Made by a program: the position numbers and the translations under genes
Part shown: positions 23,714-39,000 of the stretch, in pieces
Numbering within the stretch: the first letter of the stretch is position 1
How the letters are laid out: the number at the start of each line of letters is the position of its first letter
Assembly (NCBI GenBank): GCA_003665825.1
Contig: QPFY01000022.1
Span: 1-64,000 of the forward strand
DNA length: 64,000 nucleotides
Direction of reading: 5' to 3'
Source: Microbotryum silenes-acaulis
Lineage: Eukaryota > Basidiomycota > Microbotryomycetes > Microbotryales > Microbotryaceae
Notes under the pieces: model-generated
Seen by the model: only the letters and a program-made list of their open reading frames with translations
What the model was told of the DNA's origin: nothing
Database searches by the model: none

Positions 23714-24806
23714 AGATGAGCGAGTCAAACTCCAGCGTGTCGCCACGGCCTCATGTCAAGCCCTCGTCGTTTTCCGCTCACGCTCAAACTCGCGGTCATG
23801 ATCGCATTTCATCGCCCCCCCGCCACCTCTAGCAACGTTAAATTGGGTTCTACTCTTGTGTCCTGTCGTTTCGTAGATCCGTCTCCCCCTTTTCCCCAGT
23901 CAGTTTTCATCTTCTTCGCATTCCTTTTCATCAATCGATTGAAGTCCTGGCTTGGTCAACAACAGTTGTTGTCAGAAGTGAGCATACCTTGAGGAGGATC
24001 AACTTGCTGCTCAGCAGCGAGTCCGAGTCTCAGTACCAATTCACCGCCCCCAGACGTTATCCGGATTCAAGCATGTGCTACAATCTATCTTCGTACCGTC
24101 TGCTCCGCAAGCACGTCTCCTCATGCACGCGGCGCTACATACATATGGCTTCTCTGCGGGTGTCTCGTGTTCGTCATTGCACTCTGTCGTAAAACCATCC
24201 TGGCCGCCTTAACCAGTACACTAAAAGTGAAGGCACCTTCAAGAGATGCATGCGCTGAATCCTCTTTCAACATACTCAAAGTTTCTCAGCTCACCGCGTG
24301 TGCGCTCTTCCTCTTCTTGCATCTCCCTTACGCATCCTTCTTCACCCACGCTTCCAACGATACTTTTGGTGGAAGGGTCTTCTCAGTTCAAGAAGTAACG
24401 ATCGCGCTGTGCCTTATGACACTGCATCGATAGAACAACATCGTTACTCCCGATCGGAGTAGGCCCGAAATGACTGCGAGTGTGAGGCCCGAGCGGCCTC
24501 GCACGCACAGGACCAAGGACTGAATCTGGCCGAAACCCGGCTGACCGAATATTGGACCAATATTAGCCGGTTTCCCCCTTTTGTGTAGTTCAGTCTCGGT
24601 CCTCTCTCTCTCTTAGATAACACATTCATTCAGAACCGATTCCTGAAACACGAACAGAGTCAACAATACCCCTTCGAATACGACGAGCGATCGGTCCAGT
24701 ACTCGCGATCCCTCTGTAAGGCCACCGGCCTTACATCTTTTTTTTATTGGACTTCAGCAACCCCGAACTCGACACCGAACCATCGCTCGAGGACAAGCCG
24801 ATCGAC
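23714..24806. other. Intergenic with a dispersed repeat, no gene recognised
   Basis: Short open frames only. Contains one copy (24189-24281) of a repeat also found at 46673-46763. A T-run lies at 24739-24746. The right edge is the target site of copia A. Confidence 0.5.
24189..24281 (+). repeat. Dispersed repeat, copy 1
   Basis: About 90 bp beginning GTAAAACCATCCTGG and ending ACTCAAAG. It is nearly identical to 46673-46763, which lacks two bases near its end. Direct orientation. The nature of the parent element is unknown. Confidence 0.75.
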
Positions 24807-24811
24807 AACCG

Positions 24812-29504
<4,693 letters not shown>

Positions 29505-29509
29505 AACCG

Positions 29510-31949
29510 TTACCGCCAGCAGTCTCAAGATACTTCGTAGTACCTCTTGGACTGACTTCTGAAGAAGTTGTCTGCCTTGAAGAAAGGTGTATCTGCTCTG
29601 GTAACAGACAGAAAAACGTTGCTTAGCAACAGAACCTCGTTGCGAAAGCCTTGACCTCGTGTCGTCGCGAGTAGCACGACGTGTCAATTTTTACTCCTGA
29701 GTGGAAAGGGACACACCTCTCTTTTTGAGATAGACCACGTTGCTTCGTTGGACGAAGTAACTGATTTGAGTAGAGGACGTAACTAACCCTCGTATACTTG
29801 AAGATACCATGGCCGACCACAGAAGCGAACGTTTGTTTACTACTTCGCCCCGAAACCCCGGGCCGAGTGTGAGATTAGCTACCTCTCACTCGGGTTTCGG
29901 CACCGGCCTTACAGCGAGCGAGGGCTGTCCGGCTATGTGCCACAGCCACTGCGACACCCATTTGAATAACCAAGGTAGACGAGAGACGACGAGCTCTTGC
30001 GACCGAGACATACACAAGCACGAGGTTCACTACGTTGATGGCCTTCACTGTGGAGCGCTAAAAGTGATGGAATTCCCACTGCTGAGACATGGAGAAGTCG
30101 AAACGGGCTTCGGTCGCGACAAGGATTACCGAAGATGAAGAAACGATTTTGTAGGTTGCAAGGCTGAAGAGAAGACGTAATTAAGAAAATGGAAATAACC
30201 TTGGACTAAATGTCTACTGTAAGACAACACTTTGATTATCAAAAGTCAAATGAACACGGCGGGGCTGGATAAGAAGTGGAGGGCCAGGCTTGATGGTCTT
30301 GGGATGCGCAGCGGGTTGTCGAACGTGAACACGATCGGAGAGAGTGGACCGTGGAGGAGGACAACGAGGCCAAGGCTTTGGAGGGAGCGCCAAGTATGAG
30401 ACACGGTAAGTCGTCCAGGTCAGCAAACACGAAGCCCGTAGAGTTATGAAGCGGTTCAACGGCAGGGCCTAGAAACGGACAATCCGGGGCACGCGATAAA
30501 CATACTTAAACAAGTCGCGGTGTTGAGTCGGTCATGATCAGGTTCACATTCTTGAGGCTACCGGCTCACGCGATCAAATAAGGCGCGGGTGGGTACATCG
30601 ATGTCGTGGGCATTTCTTCAGTCCGTAAAGTCACCGAGAGGCTCGCCGGAAAGACAAGCTTCGAACGCCTTCAGCCAATCCTCCCGGTGGCGAGCACGTT
30701 CTTTCGAGGACACTTCGCCAACTTCATTCTATCATTGGGGTCTCATAATTCGCTATCGTGCCTTTCATCGTGGTGCGTCTCGTTCGGCCTGGGAGAATCG
30801 GGTCGAGGTGAAGTTTTCCTTCGCCATGCGCCAGGCGGTGGCAACGTACGAACCGCTTCCGTACACGATTCCGCATTCTGAGTCCGGGGCAGGGTCACGC
30901 TCAGCACCGAGCGCTGGCTTTGCAGAACTTAGGGGTCACTTGAGCTATTTCGACCGGAATGCGGGTGTCGGGAGGTCGCAGCAGGGCCGCTTGTGGAGGC
31001 TTCCAGTGTCAACGCTAACGAAGATTCACGACATTGATTCGGTGGGAGCCGTCGCTGGCCCCGATTGTGAGAAAGGGCAAGGACGCCACAGTGCGAGCGC
31101 AAGCAAGCGCCTCCACTTGTCCAGTGCGCGCGCGCTGATTCATGCGCGTTTCGTCAGCCAACGAGCAGCTTGAAACAAGCATGTCCCTTTCCATACGGGC
31201 TCCACTCGTTACACTTGCCTAGATCAAGGTCTCACCCTCAGGCTCGATCCTCGTCAACTGCATCCAGCTCCAAGGCGTGTGCGACTGGCCATTACTGTGG
31301 GAGCGCGGTCGAAGTTCGTCGTTGCACTGCCTCCCTCCCCCGCTGCCGCCGCCGCCGCCGCGCGCTGCCGAGTCGATCGTATCCGCAGTATTAGCAACAC
31401 AGTAAAGTAGCTGGACCGCGCTCGCTTACCCGTACGAGCCAGCCTCATCTCCCATTCGACGCGCCACCCCGTCAGCCGTTGGACCTTGGATCAAGGTCAG
31501 TGCTCGGTCTCTCTGAACGTGCCAACGGTGGGCATGCGTGCTTGCAAGGCCATCATCGTTTGTCGTCGTCGTCGGGCAGGGAGCACCGCGGTGCGGAGTG
31601 TCTTACGATCGAGCCTGGTCCCGAGTGGCGAGCGCGCATCAAAGGGAGCTTCGCCCTCAAGAAAGCGTGCAGCCGTTCCGGGGACGGGCTATGCAACTGG
31701 ATGGACTGCGTGGGCCTGTAGAAGGTGGTGGGTGTCAAGAGCGGCTCAGCTCGTCCACGATGACGTTCAAGACGACATCTGACGACGAGCAGTCAGCAGA
31801 CGCGGTTGAACGAACGCTCCGCCTTCCTGTCGGCGGGGGTTTAGCTTCAGATGTGGACCATACACGAAGCAACTCTCAACAAAACTGACATGTTTCATAG
31901 CCTCCGTCGACAGTTTCCGAGGCGGCAGGGATCGCTCAAGTAGGCCATC
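29510..31949. other. Intergenic, no gene recognised
   Basis: About 2.4 kb between copia A and the tetraspan gene. Open frames at 30214-30459 (minus) and 30589-31173 (plus) have no motifs or supporting splice structure. A short CCG repeat lies near 31343-31360. The last few hundred bases are presumably the tetraspan promoter. Confidence 0.5.
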
Positions 31950-33272
31950 ATGAGGGCTCGGACCTACTGCTGTTGCGCCGTGCCCATGTGTGAGTCTGGC
32001 GACGACTGCGTAAGCTCCCGTGAGGGAGAGTGCTCAGTACTGCCTCGACCCTCTTCACCCACAGACAATACGGGAATCTACACCATTATCGCCCAATTCG
32101 CCGTCATTTCGCTCGTCACCGGTATCCTCTCCCTCGCCGCTCCCAAAAGTTCGTCTGGAGGCCGCGCACAACTGCCTCGCGCAGCAGCCAGTTGATGACA
32201 CACCCTGTGTTCTTTGATCCCGCCCACAGTCGTCTCTGTAGCGATTCCGTCGTTTGGAGGCTACATCCTCGGCGCGTGCTGCATCCTCGTCGCCCTGATC
32301 CAGGTCTTTGGCTTCTTCGGCGTCTACCGCGAACGACCGTCGCTCTACCGCCAATACGCGCTGTGGAACTTGCTCGCCGTCCTCCTCGCGTTGGGCGTCG
32401 CACTGGCGTTCATCATCCTCTCTTGTGTGCGCCACTCGACCGCATTGGCGTCGTGCGAGGGCTTGTTCGCGACGGCGACGACGACGATCGCGCAGAACTC
32501 GGCGGTGTGCAACATTTGGATGTGGGTTCAGGTCGGCTTGATGGGCTTGTTGTGGATCATTATCGCGATTGCCGAGGTGCGTGCTTCGCGGATGCTTTGT
32601 ACCTCTGTTCTTCTTACCTCCTCAAGAAGAGCGGTCAAGGCTAATGGGTAACCCTCTTGGAATTCCGATAGGTTTACTTTATTATGCTCTCGTACGGGTA
32701 CGCCAAGAGTCAACGCCTGGACCAGTGAGTTGGATGTAAAAGAGGGGAGATGACCTTCTTCCATGGACCGAATCATTAACCTATTGCGTCGTCCTGACAG
32801 TGCCAAATACGACAGCGTATTCAAAACCGTCCGTGAAGAGATCCGTCAATCGGGGATCTACTCGACCGATCGACCGTCAACGGTCGGCTCGTTGGAACCA
32901 CTCGTCAGCTCGACGCAGCCCCAACCGTACGCGGCCGCACCCCATCACGGGCGGCAGAATTCCGGGTTGAGGCACGAGATTGATATGGACCATGAGGACA
33001 AGATGCAGAGTTCTGGATCGTACTTGCACCCTTCCCCTTTGGGGTACGAACTTGACGATGGCGTGTATTCGCAAGGCGAGGGGTATGTGGGGGCCCAACC
33101 GTACGAATCGCATTGGGATCCGACGAATGGAGGGGCTTATCAGGATGAGTATCAGTATGGTGGGGGGTACGCGGGGCATGGTTACGCCGCGAGTGCTGTT
33201 TCCGGATACCAGGACGCGAGTTTGCCCAAGCAAAGGAACGGGCCGAACGTCCTGCATGGGAAGAGGTATTGA
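31950..33272 (+). CDS. Four-helix (tetraspan-type) fungal membrane protein, function unknown
   Basis: Exons 31950-31989, 32065-32148, 32230-32576, 32672-32724 and 32801-33272 give 996 nt (331 aa). The N-terminus MRARTYCCCAVPM is Cys-rich and may be palmitoylated. Four hydrophobic segments follow: IIAQFAVISLVTGILSLAA, YILGACCILVALIQVFGFFGV, LLAVLLALGVALAFIILSC, and VGLMGLLWIIIAIAEVYFIML. Two Cys sit in the loop between helices 3 and 4. The C-terminal 170 residues are hydrophilic and rich in Gly, Tyr, Gln and Ser, typical of a disordered cytosolic tail. This arrangement occurs in unnamed basidiomycete membrane proteins. It is not a classical CCG tetraspanin, since no CCG motif lies in the loop. 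It ends 219 bp from the convergent bL17m gene. Confidence 0.85.
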
Positions 33273-33491
33273 TTTGCGATGATGGTGTGGATCTTGCTCT
33301 CCTTTTTGCTTTCCCCCGTGTGCTACTCTTCCCCCACCTTGTTACCTACTAGACAGATTGACTGTGACCGTTTTTTTCTCTCCCACGCATCTTCTTTTTG
33401 TAGCCTGTCGTCTTTCTTTCTCTCGGAGGTCCCTCTTTTCCCTTCGTACATACACCAACGAAAAGACACTCGTTTCATCATACATCTCGGG
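33273..33491. other. Convergent gap between the tetraspan and bL17m genes
   Basis: CT-rich on the plus strand, which suits 3' UTRs of both genes. No separate feature is seen. Confidence 0.5.
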
Positions 33492-34700
33492 TCAAAGCCC
33501 CGCCTCTGTCCTCGCTGTGGTCGAAGAAGCCCTAGTGGCGCTCCTCGCATCCCTCGATCTGCCCGCCTTGGCCCTCGAGATCGGACCCCCCTTTTCCCTC
33601 CCCTTGGCCTCTCCCAAGTCCAATCCGGAGAGCGTCTGCTCCAACCCATCCAAAGAAGAAGGACTCGACCGCTGTTCGTGCTGCTTGGCCCAACCCCGCG
33701 TCGACTGACCCGCTGCGACGCGTCGACCCATCATAGGTACCGTCAACACGGGTCTCGGAGCGCCTCTACTTTCGGAAGGTCGTAAGCGTTGGGTGAGTTG
33801 TTTTATAGTTTTGTAAGAGGAGGGCGTGGAAGGGGTGGAAAGTTGGAGGGAGGCGAGGTGGTGGAGGTAGTGATGATGGGTGCGATTGAGGAATTGGACC
33901 GACGGATGAATCGCGGTCGTCGTCGTTTCGGTCGAATTCGGATCCAAAGCCAAAGGTGTGAAAGGTTTCCTATACCTCAAAGCTTTGAGCACGTTCTTCT
34001 TCGTCATCGATTCGATAGTTGCTTCTTTTTCCAATTGACCGAAAATTCCTTCTTCGCCAAAAGCTTCCAACCTCGTTCTCAAACCCCACCACACATCCGG
34101 TCCATTACGTTCCCCCTCTCCCCTCGCACGTAAAGCCAATTCCCTAGCCAAGGCCTTGGAAGCGGTTTCGAATTTGAAATCATTACGGTTATCGACGAGT
34201 TCGAGAATGGCCAAGGGGGCATGATCACCGACCCGATGTCCGGAACGAATTAGGCGAGTGTATCCGCCAGGTCGGGAGGCGTAGCGTTCGGCGAGACTCG
34301 TAAAGAGTGGTCGGAGGGTGGTGGGGGCGTTCTGTTTTTTGGGGGGATGGGGTCAGTAAGAATGTGGTGGAGGACGGGGGGAGGACGGGGGGGAGACGCG
34401 GGGGAGGGGAGAAAAAAGGAGGTCTGCGCTTTCGTTTTGCTCGCTCGATCTCTACCTTTTCCCCCATCCAAAAACGGTTCGACTTACCCAGAGGAAAGCG
34501 TTCGCCCTGTTCCACTCGTTCGCGCCACCCTTCTTGCCCAACTCGATGACGCGTTCGGCCATGCGTTGGGTCGCTTTCGCTTTCGCGAGCGTGGTGCTGA
34601 TTTGTTCGTGTTCCAATAGAGAGGAGACGAGGTTACGGAGCATCGACATGCGGTGCGCGGTCGGACGCGAAAGGTGGTTGTAGCCTAAGCGGTGACGCAT
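33492..34700 (-). CDS. MRPL8: Mitochondrial large ribosomal subunit protein bL17m
   Basis: Two exons, 34488-34700 and 33492-34331, give 1053 nt (350 aa), with a GTAAGT donor and an AACAG acceptor. The first 125 residues are the bL17 core: [37 protein letters not shown], a second-exon [18 protein letters not shown], and [24 protein letters not shown]. It binds 23S-type rRNA near the tunnel exit. The C-terminal 200 residues are a basic, low-complexity extension as in other fungal mitochondrial L17 proteins. The start at 34700 gives the canonical bacterial-like N-terminus; the frame is open further upstream into the tandem repeat, but those residues are repeat-encoded and unlikely to be used. 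Divergent from RPN10. Confidence 0.93.
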
Positions 34701-35282
34701 CGTTTGTTGAGTGAGCGGTGGGGTTCGATGCGGGAGGTGAGATGCGGTTAGAGGCAGAAGGAGCGACGACGAGGGGAGCGTGGCGGATCGGAATCGGGGC
34801 ATTAAGTTATAATTGCGCTTTGTAATCCGGCGGCGCGCTTTCCACGCGAAACGCCCTCGGCGAATTGGGGCATTAGGTTGTAATTGCGCTTTGTAATCCG
34901 GCGGCGCTCTTTCCACGCGAAACGCCCTCGGCGAATTGGGGCATTAGGTTGTAATTGCGCTTTGTAATCCGGCGGCGCTCTTTCCACGCGAAACGCCCTC
35001 GGCGAATTGGGGCATTAGGTTATAATTGCGCTTTGTAATCCGGCGGCGCGCTTTCCACGCGAAACGCCCTCGGCGAATTGGGGCATTAGGTTATAATTGC
35101 GCTTTGTAATCCGGCGGCGCGCTTTCCACGCGAAACGCCCTCGGCGAATTGGGGCATTAGGTTATAATTGCGCTTTGTAATCCGGCGGCGCGCTTTCCAC
35201 GCGAAACCCCCCCTCTCTCTCTCTTTCCCCCCCACTCAACCCCCGCTCCCGCCACCCCTCATCCCGTCCCCCATCGCGCGTC
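34701..35282. promoter_or_regulatory. Bidirectional promoter of bL17m (minus) and RPN10 (plus)
   Basis: Only 582 bp separate the two start codons, and about 70% of that is a tandem repeat. The segment next to RPN10 (35208-35270) is a CT/CCCC-rich tract typical of fungal promoters. Confidence 0.65.
34800..35207. repeat. Six tandem copies of a 71-bp unit
   Basis: Units begin CATTA(A/G)G at 34800, 34871, 34942, 35013, 35084 and 35155, so the period is exactly 71 bp. Units differ at a few positions (TTATAATT or TTGTAATT; CGGCGCGCTTT or CGGCGCTCTTT). Each holds CACGCGAAAC, which contains the ACGCGAAA core recognised by fungal MBF/SBF-type and E2F-type cell-cycle factors. Confidence 0.97.
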
Positions 35283-36909
35283 ATGTCCCTCGAAGCGACG
35301 ATGCTCGTCTTGGACAACTCGGCCTATGTCATAAACGGTGACTTTACACGTACGTACTATATCCTACACTACACCCTACACCTCCACTAAGCCTGCTCCC
35401 TTCCCGCTCCACTCTTCCTACAGCGACCCGCCTCGAAGCGCAATCGGATGCGGTGCACGTCATCTTTAACCGCAAGTTGAACGCTCATCCGGAGAGCGAG
35501 GTCGGCTTGATGGTCATGGCCGGACCGGCGTGAGTTCCTTTCCCCAGCAGGGAGTGGGAGTGGGGGTGCGCGTCGTCATCACTTTGACCCGACACCTTCA
35601 CCACCTCCCCATCCGAGCAAACACGGCCAACTGATTACCCCCTCCACCCACGGTACGGTTGCAGTCCACAAGTACTCGTCACCCCGACCCAGGACGAGGG
35701 CAAGTTGATCGCCGCGCTGCACACGATCCAACCCTCCGGTCAGGCCGACCTCGAGACCGCGATCAAAGTCGCACAGGCCAGTCTACCTCCAGCCATGTTT
35801 GGGGGATCGGGAGACTGAACTAGGTTTGTATTTTTACGTGTGCTTGACTAGTTGGCGTTGAAGCACCGTCAAAACAAGAACCAGAGGCAGAGGATCATCG
35901 TCTTTTGCGCCAGCCCCATCACGACCACGTCCGCAACCTTGTCCAAAGTAAGCCAAAGCCCAAGTTACTCCCCTTTTTTTGGGCTGATTTTGGAATATTC
36001 GCTTCGCTGCTTCTTCTCCCCCACAGCTAGGAAAGAAGATGAAGAAGAACAACGTCGCGATCGATATTATCGCTTTCGGTTTCTCGTCAGATTCCCCCAA
36101 CAACGACAACGACGAAGACGCCGACGTGGACCTCTCGATCCCATCCGTTCCCTCTTCTTCCACACCTCAAGAATCAACTCCCACAACTCGAAAGGAAACG
36201 ACCCAACATAAATTAACGACTTTGTACGAAGCGGTAAATTCATCCGATAACTCTCACCTCCTCTTCGTCGAAAAAGGACCTTTTCTTCTTTCAGAACGAA
36301 TTGCGCAATCCCCGATTTTGAGAACTCAAGGAATTGAAGAGGATTATTCCCAGTTTGGGGGTCAGGGTTCGGCTGGGGTCGCGCGAACGGGAGCAGAGGA
36401 TGGGTTCGGAGTGGACCCTAATTTGGATCCCGAGTTGGCGATGGCGTTGAGGATGAGTTTGCAGGAAGAGAGGGCGAGGCAAGCTGCTTTGGAACAGGTA
36501 AAGGGGAACAACACTGCCGCTGGGGTCGGGGCGGACATGATCAAGGAAGAGCAAGGTACGGTCGAGGCGACGGATGAGGGTGCGGAACCTATGGAGACGG
36601 AAAGGCTTTTGGGGGCCGAGGTGGTAGGGGCGCAGGTGGACGATGTTGAGATTGAGCACGATGGGGAGGAGGAGGATAATTTGGCCAAGGCTTTGGCACT
36701 TTCCAGAGGCGCCGAGGGGGAAGAAGGGGATGTCGAGATGGAAGAAGAACAGGAGATGGCTAGAGCTAGTGAGTTAGAGAGAGAGAGAGAGAGAAGCATT
36801 TGGAAATAGGGGAGAGAGCTGACTGGCTTGATGCGTCACCGCAGTTGCGATGAGCATGCAGGAGGCGCAAGAGTACGAGGCGACGGAGGCGAAGAAGGAG
36901 GCAAAGTGA
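35283..36909 (+). CDS. RPN10: 26S proteasome regulatory subunit Rpn10 (ubiquitin receptor)
   Basis: Rpn10 sits between lid and base of the 19S particle and captures polyubiquitin. Exons 35283-35349, 35424-35529, 35665-35776, 35852-35947, 36027-36768 and 36845-36909 give 1188 nt (395 aa). The N-terminal VWA domain shows ATMLVLDNSAYVINGDF, TRLEAQSDAVHVIFNRK, LALKHRQNKNQRQRIIVF and LGKKMKKNNVAIDIIAFG. After a low-complexity linker, ubiquitin-interacting motifs appear: DPELAMALRMSLQEE (strong), DNLAKALALSRGA, and IAMSMQEAQEYE near the end. It is longer than yeast Rpn10 (268 aa) and closer to animal S5a in carrying more than one UIM. The intron 35777-35851 seems to use a GC donor (CAG|GCCAGT), which is the only choice keeping AQ-LALKH in frame. 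Confidence 0.96.
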
Positions 36910-37819
36910 ACCAAGGACTGGAAGAGAATGATTGAGCCGGAGGAGCGGGGTGGAGGAGATTTGTGAATGATGTGCAATGTGACTCCCAGGTATAAATAGA
37001 AGACACGCGCTCTCGAGGGAGGGTGACCGAGGTCACCGCTCTTTCGGACGCAGGTGATTGAAAACTCAAGACTTAGGCGCAAGGTGGAGGAGACCCGCGT
37101 TGGGCATGGTGGGAAATAGTGTTTGATGGGGTTCGGGGGGTGGAGGAAGGGATATTCCGTGATGGGACGATGCGGGCGAGTATGTGAAGCTAGACTTTTT
37201 CCAAAATTCAATCAATGTGTGGTCCGATAGCTTTTAACTTCCGACCAGTGGAATCCTCACAGTAAGCAACACAGTACACTCGGGCTCTAAAAACGCTTTT
37301 GGGGTATCTACGCTAGCGCCGACAGAGTCTCCTGTCGTGTCGGGCGGCAACAAGCAGAGGGTCCGGCGATCCGTCGAGCCCCTTTCTTCAAGTGCCCAGG
37401 GCACCTGGGCTGCTGGTCGGTTCTGGAGCAACAGCGTCTCCCGGCCATCTCCCGGCCGAAGGATGTTTCTGCGTCATGATTGCGCGCAGAGGCTTTATAA
37501 AATGGCCCTGAGATGTTTTCACAGAACAACGAACGACAAAGTTTAGACAAGGATGAAACGGAATATTTTACGGGGAGGGTGATGTATGAACAAGACGAAA
37601 GGAAACATGGCGAAGGAGGATGTCGCCAAACGGCGGAGCGAGGGCAAAAGGGGAGGTGTGACGGAGATCGGATGATGTACGTTTTAGGAACCTGAAGCCG
37701 AGGCACGAGATACGTGACGTCACGCCACGTGAGTTGTCATTGTCATTGTCTTTGTCTTGGGGACGACTTTTTTATTCTGTAGTTTTAAGGATTAAGGATA
37801 AGGATTAGCCTTACGCTTC
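36910..37819. other. Intergenic, no gene recognised
   Basis: 3' flank of RPN10 and unannotated DNA. A TATA-like TTTATAAAATGG lies near 37493. Short imperfect TGTCATTGTCATTGTC repeats lie near 37736. Confidence 0.5.
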
Positions 37820-37938
37820 GCAATCCAAGTCCCTCAGTGCTGAAAATCTTTGACTCACAATGTCGAAGCAGGGCCGACAAGACCGAAATGGCGCCCTTGC
37901 GTGCTGGGGTGCTTTCGATATCATTACCCGTTACCCGC
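37820..37938 (+). pseudogene. Fragment of the secreted-protein family (end of exon 1 plus start of intron 1)
   Basis: Aligns with the end of exon 1 and the GTGCGTGCTGG intron start of copy 2 (shared CGAAGCA(G/A)GGCCGACAAG and CCGAAATG). It has no signal peptide or ATG of its own. It lies in the same orientation directly upstream of copy 2's promoter, which suggests a partial tandem duplication. Confidence 0.7.
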
Positions 37939-37964
37939 TCGACGAGCCATGCTAGGCTCCTATA

Positions 37965-38218
37965 TAGCTTGGCTGGTCGGCGACCCCTGAACGCGGCAAA
38001 ACCCTGGCCCGGGCGATGTGCAAATCGCTCCGAACTGGCCCTTCCCCCATTGTCCAGCTGACGTCCCCGAAACCGATTTCGGTCATTCCCGACTCCGTGC
38101 CACCCGCGGATGACTATCGTCCGTTTCCTTCTCTTTTCCTGTGTACCCTCATAACCAAATCTCCACTCATCAAGGTTCCACTTCCAACGTTTCAAACCTC
38201 CAAGCCACGTCACGGAAC
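37965..38218 (+). promoter_or_regulatory. Conserved promoter block of the secreted-protein family, copy 2
   Basis: Contains a TATA box (CTATATAGC near 37970), CGGCGACCCCTGAACGCGG, CAGCTGACGTCCCC, the CT-rich tract and the CTCATAACCAAATCTCCACT element, in the same order as copies 1 and 3. The 5' UTR is roughly 200 bp if transcription starts 30 bp after TATA. Confidence 0.7.
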
Positions 38219-39000
38219 ATGGTCGGCTTCTATCTCCTTGGACTTGTCGCAGTCGCGCGCGCGATGCAAGCCTCCTCAGCGCCGAAAACCTTCGACAAGA
38301 AGTGTCGAAGCAAGGCCGACAAGGCCGAAATGCCGCCCGTGCGTGCTGGCGGTCGTTTGATACTACCATTCATCAGCAACTTTGCCACTCGCGCTTAGTG
38401 CAATTTAGCGCACCGGAGATTATAGAAAACGAGCTAAATGTCACTAAAAGTGCGCTTTTGGCACTAAAGTGCGCTAAATGGCACTAAATTGCACTAAAGC
38501 GCGAGTGGCAAAGTTGCTGATGTTGCCGGTTCCCAGTTGTATACGAGCTGACTGCCATGACCTCGTGAAATCTTCCATCGCAGGATTACCCCTGGCTCTG
38601 TATAAAGAGAGCGAACATAAGTCACGACATCATCTACTATGGCCAATGCTTGTGTGGAGGCCAGGCTTGGTGGCAAACATACGACACGTGCCTCAAAGAC
38701 GGTCCGTGCTTGCTTCCTTGAAGACATGAGGCGACTCTTGGTCTTGACAATTGCTTACACATCATATCTTCGGTTTCGTACTCGGCACTTCAGTTAAGAA
38801 TCCCAAATGGAAGACCTACATCTACAACGACAGGAAGCGTCGCTGCGACCAGTGCGCCCAGGAATTCAAAGATTCGCCGGGCTTCGGTGAGCCTTTTTTG
38901 ACTTTATCACGCACGACGAGCCAGCGTTTCGTATGAGGTATATGTACGGGAAGTGATGATCTTCTTCATCACCGAAATCGCAGTAGCCCTTGGATGCTGA
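38219..39000 (+). CDS. Small secreted cysteine-containing protein, family copy 2
   Basis: Exons 38219-38338, 38584-38701, 38794-38886 and 38984-39000 sum to 348 nt (115 aa), phases 0, 1, 1 as in copy 1. Exon 1 has the same length (120 nt) as in copy 1. The signal peptide MVGFYLLGLVAVARAMQASS ends near SSA. The mature protein has eight Cys: one in KKCRSKADK, then C-x14-C-x-C-x10-C with YYGQCLCGGQAWW, then CDQC in exon 3, and a final Cys in VALGC at the very C-terminus. Exon 3 is basic (NDRKRRCDQC). An inverted-repeat element (38371-38522) lies in intron 1 and makes it 245 nt. Function unknown; a secreted, disulphide-stabilised protein is the safe reading. Confidence 0.75.
38371..38522. mobile_element. 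MITE-like inverted-repeat element in intron 1 of copy 2
   Basis: The 152-bp segment starts CATCAGCAACTTTGCCACTC and ends with its reverse complement. The arms continue imperfectly (GCGCTTTAGTGCAATTTAG) for about 40 bp. The interior is full of short GCGCTAAA/GCACTAAA motifs. Introns of copies 1 and 3 lack it, so the site is polymorphic within the family. No coding capacity and no clear target duplication. Confidence 0.8.

Noticed and set aside
34701..34987. N-terminal extension of bL17m encoded by the 71-bp repeats
   Set aside because: The residues simply translate the repeat; MRHRLGYNH is the canonical bL17 start.
34800..35207. CRISPR-like array
   Set aside because: Tandem units are contiguous with no unique spacers, in a eukaryotic promoter.
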